DNA of 16,371 nt from DASQWP01 sp050697555 (GTDB lineage: Bacteria; Actinomycetota; Thermoleophilia; Gaiellales; Gaiellaceae), in assembly GCA_050697555.1 (NCBI GenBank), contig JBOHAD010000053.1, forward strand, positions 1 through 16,371. Direction: 5' to 3'. Every line of letters begins with the position of its first letter. Positions within the stretch are counted from its first letter, which is position 1. The translations under genes and the position numbers were made by a program. Below are positions 13,994-16,371 of this stretch, piece by piece. The notes beneath the pieces are model-generated. The model was not told the DNA's origin and did no database searches. It was given only the letters and a program-made list of their open reading frames with translations.

Positions 13994-15130
13994 CTAGGCG
14001 CTCTTGAGCTCGCGCTCCTCGTCCTCGAGCGCCTTGCGCTGCTCCACCCAGGCGCGGAGGCGGCGCAGCTTGAGGATCTCGAGCACGATCACCATGTACA
14101 GCGAGGTGGCCGCCGCAGCGAAGGCGATCGCCGCGGCGAGCACGGTCGGCCACAGGTGCCACTCGCCTCCCTCGCGGAAGGGCACGAAGCGGGTGGCGAG
14201 GGCCGCGCCCGCGAGCACGACCCCCCAGGCGTAGAAGTAGAGCGCGGCCCGCCTCTGCGAGAAGCCGATGTTGCGGAAGCGGTGGTAGAGGTGCCAGGGC
14301 GTCGGCTCGTGAAGCGGCCGTCCGTACTTGAGCCGCTTCGCAACGACGAAGGAGGTGTCCAGGATGGGGATGGCGAGCACGAGGAGCGGGAAGAAGAGAG
14401 CGACCGTGGCGGCGGTCTTGAGCGTGCCCTCGACGGCGACCGCGGCGAGCGTGAAGCCGAGCAGGAGGGAGCCCGAGTCGCCCATGAAGATCCGCGCCGG
14501 GTAGAAGTTGTGGCGCAGGAAGCCGAGGCAGGCGCCTGCGACGATCGCGGAGAGGGCGGCCGCCTCCGGCTCCGTGAGCGAGAGCGCGAGGACGGCGAAG
14601 GTGAGCCCGGCCAGGCCGCAGATGCCTGAGGCGAGGCCGTCCATGCCGTCGAGCAGGTTGACCATGTTCATCATGGCGATGATCCAGACGAAGGTCAGGA
14701 CGACGGCGACGGCCGCCGGGAGCTCGTGCACGCCCAGGAAGGGGAAGGAGAAGCGGTCGATCGTGACGTCGAAGGCGATGGGGATGACCGCCGCGCTCGC
14801 CTGCCCGCCGAGCTTCCCCCACCAGGGCAGCCCTCGGAAGTCGTCCACCATCCCCACGGTCACGGCGACGGCGGCCCCCAGCAGGATCCCCCGGTAGGGC
14901 CCGTCGAGGTCGAGGAAGGCGAGCGCGGGGACGAAGATGCCGAGGAAGATCCCGAGCCCCCCGAGCCTGGGCACGGCGCGCAGGTGCATGCGCCGATGCT
15001 CGCCCGGCTGGTCGACGACCCCCAGCACGCGGGCGACCCGCCCGACCGCGGGCGTGAGCACGAGGACGATGCCGAGCGCGGTCAGGAACCCCCACAGCAC
15101 GTCGAGGTGGTTCCTGAACGTCTCGAGCAT
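13994..15130 (-). CDS. wecA: WecA/TagO/MraY-family polyprenyl-phosphate sugar-1-phosphate transferase
   Basis: A 378-residue multi-span membrane enzyme that should transfer a GlcNAc-1-phosphate (or similar sugar phosphate) from a UDP-sugar to undecaprenyl or decaprenyl phosphate, starting a cell-wall polymer or arabinogalactan-type linker. Hallmarks are MVDDFRG (94-100, the Mg-binding Asp pair Asp96/Asp97), NLLDGMDGLASG (158-169), FMGDSGS (215-221) and a late basic motif HLYHRF (280-285), where WecA-type proteins usually have a HIHH- or HLHH-type sequence. About ten hydrophobic spans are visible. The DGMDGLA pattern and the His motif favour the WecA/TagO branch over MraY. The ATG lies nine bases after the upp stop. 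In other actinobacteria a homologue (rfe/wecA) sits directly before atpI. The exact sugar is not shown by sequence. Confidence 0.85.
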   Translation of the reverse strand: MLETFRNHLDVLWGFLTALGIVLVLTPAVGRVARVLGVVDQPGEHRRMHLRAVPRLGGLGIFLGIFVPALAFLDLDGPYRGILLGAAVAVTVGMVDDFRGLPWWGKLGGQASAAVIPIAFDVTIDRFSFPFLGVHELPAAVAVVLTFVWIIAMMNMVNLLDGMDGLASGICGLAGLTFAVLALSLTEPEAAALSAIVAGACLGFLRHNFYPARIFMGDSGSLLLGFTLAAVAVEGTLKTAATVALFFPLLVLAIPILDTSFVVAKRLKYGRPLHEPTPWHLYHRFRNIGFSQRRAALYFYAWGVVLAGAALATRFVPFREGGEWHLWPTVLAAAIAFAAAATSLYMVIVLEILKLRRLRAWVEQRKALEDEERELKSA

Positions 15131-15139
15131 CCCGAAGGG

Positions 15140-15781
15140 CTACTTCGTCCCGTAGAGGCGATCGCCTGCGTCCCCGAGCCCGGGGACGATGTAGCCCCGC
15201 TCGTTGAGCTCGCGGTCGACGGCGGCGACAACCACGTGCACGTCCGGGTGCGCCGAGTGAAGCCGCTCGATCCCCTCGGGCGCGGCGATCACAGCGATGA
15301 GGCGGATGGACTGCGCGCCCGCCTTCTTGACGATCTCGATGGCTGCGGCCGTCGAGTTCCCGGTGGCGAGCATCGGGTCGAGGAGGATGACGTCCCGCTC
15401 GGCGACGTCCTGGGGCAGCTTGACGTAGTACTCGACGGGCTCGAGGGTTTCCTCGTTCCGGTAGAGGCCGATGAAGCCGACGCGGGCCCCGGAGATGAGC
15501 GAGAGGACGCCGTCGAGCATCCCGACTCCGGCCCGGAGAATCGGGCAGACGGCCACCTTCTTGCCGGAGATGCGCTGCACGGTCGTCCGCTGGAGCGGAG
15601 TGGAGATCTCGACCTCCTCCGTCGCGAGCTCCTTGGTCGCCTCGTACGTGAGGAGGAGCGTCACCTCGTTCACGAGCTGGCGGAAGACCTGCGTCGGCGT
15701 GTCGACGTCTCGCAGGAGCCCGAGCTTGTGCTGCACGAGCGGGTGGTCGACGATCGTGAGGCGCTCGGTGGCGACGCTCAT
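15140..15781 (-). CDS. upp: Uracil phosphoribosyltransferase
   Basis: A 213-residue soluble enzyme that makes UMP from uracil and PRPP in pyrimidine salvage. The PRPP-binding loop is DPMLATGNSTAAAI (135-148), the LRAGVGMLDG segment (82-91) is present, and the C-terminal uracil-binding end GYIVPGLGDAGDRLYGTK (196-213) is intact. The correct start is ATG 15781, giving the family N-terminus TIVDHPLVQHKL. The longer open frame includes 17 extra residues that come from the end of glyA. Start and glyA stop overlap as ATGA, so translation is coupled. Length and motifs match the family. Identity is secure. Confidence 0.97.
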   Translation of the reverse strand: MSVATERLTIVDHPLVQHKLGLLRDVDTPTQVFRQLVNEVTLLLTYEATKELATEEVEISTPLQRTTVQRISGKKVAVCPILRAGVGMLDGVLSLISGARVGFIGLYRNEETLEPVEYYVKLPQDVAERDVILLDPMLATGNSTAAAIEIVKKAGAQSIRLIAVIAAPEGIERLHSAHPDVHVVVAAVDRELNERGYIVPGLGDAGDRLYGTK

Positions 15782-16371
15782 CGGTATTCCGGGTAGCCGC
15801 GGTAGCCGGGATAGAGCGGCCGCTTCTCGCACAGCGCGTCCGCACGTGCGCGGAGGGCGTCCAGCTCGCCCTCGCCGAGCGCGCCGGTGATGAGCGCGCC
15901 GACCTCGCGGAGGTCGCCCTCGTCGAAGCCGCGCATCGTGACCGCGGGCGTCCCGAGACGGATGCCGGACGCCTCCATCGGCGGACGCTCGTCGAAGGGG
16001 ACGGTGTTCCGATTCACCGTGATCTTGACCTCGTGCAGGCGCTCCTCGGCCGCCCGGCCCGTCCAGTCGCTGCGGCGCAGGTCGACCTGCATGAGGTGGT
16101 TGTCGGTCCCACCGCTGAGGAGGTCGAGCCCTCCCTCCTGGAGCGCGTCCGCGAGGGCGTCGGCGTTCGCGCGGATCTGCTCCTGGTAGACACGGAAGGC
16201 CGCCGAGGCGGCGATCTTGAAGCAGGTCGCCTTGGCGGCGATCACGTGCAGGAGCGGGCCGCCCTGCATCCCTGGGAAGACGGCCTTGTCGACCGCCTGG
16301 GCATGCTCCTCCCTGCAGAGGATGAAGCCGGCGCGCGGTCCGGCCAGGGTCTTGTGCGTGGTCGACGTGAC
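15778..16371 (-). CDS. glyA: Serine hydroxymethyltransferase, C-terminal part (cut by the right edge)
   Basis: The last 197 codons of glyA are visible; the start lies outside the window. SHMT converts serine and tetrahydrofolate to glycine and methylene-tetrahydrofolate. The PLP lysine is the seventh visible residue (TSTTHKTLAGPRAG). Further hallmarks are FPGMQGGPLLHVIAAKA, GGTDNHLMQVDLR and GIRLGTPAVTMRGF. The C-terminus ends in an unusual Tyr-rich tail, PLYPGYRGYPEYR, slightly longer than the usual FPIY-type ending. The frame is open without a stop to the window edge, so the annotation of a 5' partial gene is certain. The TGA overlaps the upp ATG. It begins the conserved glyA-upp run that precedes the ATP synthase region. 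Confidence 0.96.
   Translation of the reverse strand, partial: VTSTTHKTLAGPRAGFILCREEHAQAVDKAVFPGMQGGPLLHVIAAKATCFKIAASAAFRVYQEQIRANADALADALQEGGLDLLSGGTDNHLMQVDLRRSDWTGRAAEERLHEVKITVNRNTVPFDERPPMEASGIRLGTPAVTMRGFDEGDLREVGALITGALGEGELDALRARADALCEKRPLYPGYRGYPEYR

Noticed and set aside
15724..15739. A second GAGCTTGTGC inside upp, resembling the hairpin arm at 7382
   Set aside because: It is the coding sequence for the conserved LVQHKL segment of the enzyme, so the match is most likely chance.
15782..15832. Seventeen-residue N-terminal extension of upp
   Set aside because: The bases encode the end of glyA in another frame; ATG 15781 gives the conserved family N-terminus and an ATGA overlap.

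Overview
The window is a dense, very GC-rich bacterial segment. All 16 genes I can support lie on the minus strand, so transcription runs from the right edge to the left edge. An upp gene after glyA, a WecA/TagO-type transferase just before an atpI-like gene, a zinc-binding anti-sigma protein, and frequent GTG/TTG starts and ATGA or 1-nt overlaps suggest a high-GC actinobacterium. A deep-branching lineage such as Thermoleophilia (Gaiellales/Solirubrobacterales) is plausible. That placement is inference from protein flavour and gene order, not from a marker gene.

Right part (about 12,570-16,371): the 3' part of glyA (serine hydroxymethyltransferase, cut by the window edge), upp (uracil phosphoribosyltransferase), a WecA/TagO-like polyprenyl-phosphate sugar-1-phosphate transferase and a group II PLP-dependent decarboxylase. 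They sit head to tail with overlaps or gaps of at most 9 nt. A GC hairpin followed by four T residues at the decarboxylase stop codon looks like an intrinsic terminator.

Middle (about 7,420-12,444): an ATP synthase operon in the order atpI-like, atpB, atpE, atpF, atpH, atpA, atpG. It supplies the whole Fo sector (a, c, b) and the delta, alpha and gamma subunits of F1. The usual next genes, atpD (beta) and atpC (epsilon), are not here. After atpG there is a 153-nt gap holding two related hairpins, then a secreted Kelch-repeat protein gene.

Left part (25-6,242): a complete peptide-type ABC importer: lipoprotein solute-binding protein, two permeases, two ATPases, followed by a small membrane-anchored zinc-finger anti-sigma-like protein. 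A very strong GC hairpin separates the binding-protein gene from the permeases, and a pair of related palindromes separates the two ATPase genes.

I found no tRNA, rRNA, CRISPR array, insertion sequence or phage gene, and no gene-free stretch longer than about 155 nt. The most unusual points are the ATP synthase operon ending at atpG, the two intergenic loci built from paired related palindromes, and the decarboxylase gene between the WecA-like gene and atpI. I see no clear evidence of a wholly new multi-gene system.
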